Source of the DNA: Abditibacteriota bacterium
Lineage (GTDB): Bacteria; Armatimonadota; UBA5829
Direction of reading: 5' to 3'
DNA length: 15,036 bases
Assembly: GCA_017958015.1 (NCBI GenBank)
Contig: JAGDDM010000074.1
Location: 1 to 15,036 of the forward strand
Both the position numbers and the translations under genes were made by a program. How positions within the stretch are numbered: the stretch's first letter is position 1; each line of letters starts with the position of its first letter. Positions 14,829 to 15,036 of the stretch are shown here, piece after piece. The notes beneath the pieces are model-generated. The model saw only the letters and a program-made list of their open reading frames with translations. It was not told where the DNA came from and did not search any database.

Positions 14829-15036
14829 TCAACGCCTCATAAGAAAAGATATGAGCCCCAAAACGGCGGCAAAGAGAATAAAAGCGATCGCCAAATCCCG
14901 CTTCTCCGCGGGTTTAAGCTTAAACTCGCCGAAGTTGGCGCAGACGACGGCCACGGAAAGAACCACCAGCGCCGGGATTTTTACGGTCCAAAATATCATC
15001 AGCGACAGCATGGCCAGAGTCATGAACACGGACACG
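14829..15036 (-). CDS. Small membrane protein, probably partial at the window edge
   Basis: At least 68 residues with two hydrophobic segments: one near the start (…LAMLSLMIFWTVKIPALVVLSVAVV) and one near the end (AIAFILFAAVLGLISFL). They are joined by a short charged loop (KLKPAEKRD), and the protein ends in MRR. A GTG at 15035 could be the start, and the first ATG is four codons later, but no in-frame stop is visible before the window ends, so the gene may continue. It ends one base before the next small gene, so the two form an operon. I do not recognise a family. Confidence 0.6.
   Translation of the reverse strand, partial: VSVFMTLAMLSLMIFWTVKIPALVVLSVAVVCANFGEFKLKPAEKRDLAIAFILFAAVLGLISFLMRR

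Overview
The window is about 15 kb of gene-dense, fairly GC-rich bacterial chromosome with short intergenic gaps and no phage, insertion sequence, CRISPR array or RNA gene that I can see. The first gene carries a PEP-CTERM sorting tail, a system known from diderm (two-membrane) bacteria. The long operon has the order nadK-recN-steA-steB, which is also the order of Rv1695-Rv1698 in Mycobacterium tuberculosis and, from memory, recurs in Bacillota-type genomes. A diderm lineage outside the Proteobacteria (for example Armatimonadota/Abditibacteriota, Synergistota or a relative) would fit, but this taxonomic guess is weak and rests only on these two traits.

Layout. (1) 2-2359, plus strand: the 3' part of a secreted protein made of four tandem copies of a ~180-194-residue module joined by proline-rich linkers and ending in a PEP-CTERM tail. 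It is followed by an intrinsic terminator. (2) 2402-2764: non-coding, holding a tight array of tiny hairpins separated by the heptamer GTGATGT, then a C-rich remnant repeat. (3) 2817-5444, minus strand: valyl-tRNA synthetase with its own terminator, convergent to gene 1. (4) 5445-5683: a divergent intergenic region with telomere-like CCCCTAA repeats on the valS side and a strong extended -10 promoter facing right.

(5) 5684-12323: an apparent operon of six genes with gaps of 3, 3, 1 and 1 nt and one 4-nt overlap: exported TPR protein, NAD kinase, RecN, SteA, SteB/MctB-like protein and a family 2 glycosyltransferase. (6) After a hairpin and 54 nt: a MATE-family transporter and, 1 nt later, a MraY/WecA-type polyprenyl-phosphate sugar-1-phosphate transferase (12378-14589). 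(7) 14627 to the end, minus strand: two very small membrane proteins sharing a terminator with the operon.

How the genes may work together: nadK and recN are housekeeping genes (NADP supply, double-strand break repair). SteA and SteB are partners in cell separation and envelope control in corynebacteria. The two glycosyltransferases plus a MOP-superfamily transporter contain the minimum parts for making, extending and possibly flipping a lipid-linked sugar. I infer that the second half of the operon is an envelope/division module, but the sequence alone does not show its product. The most unusual items are the four-module PEP-CTERM protein, the hairpin array and the SteAB-glycan cassette in an apparent diderm.
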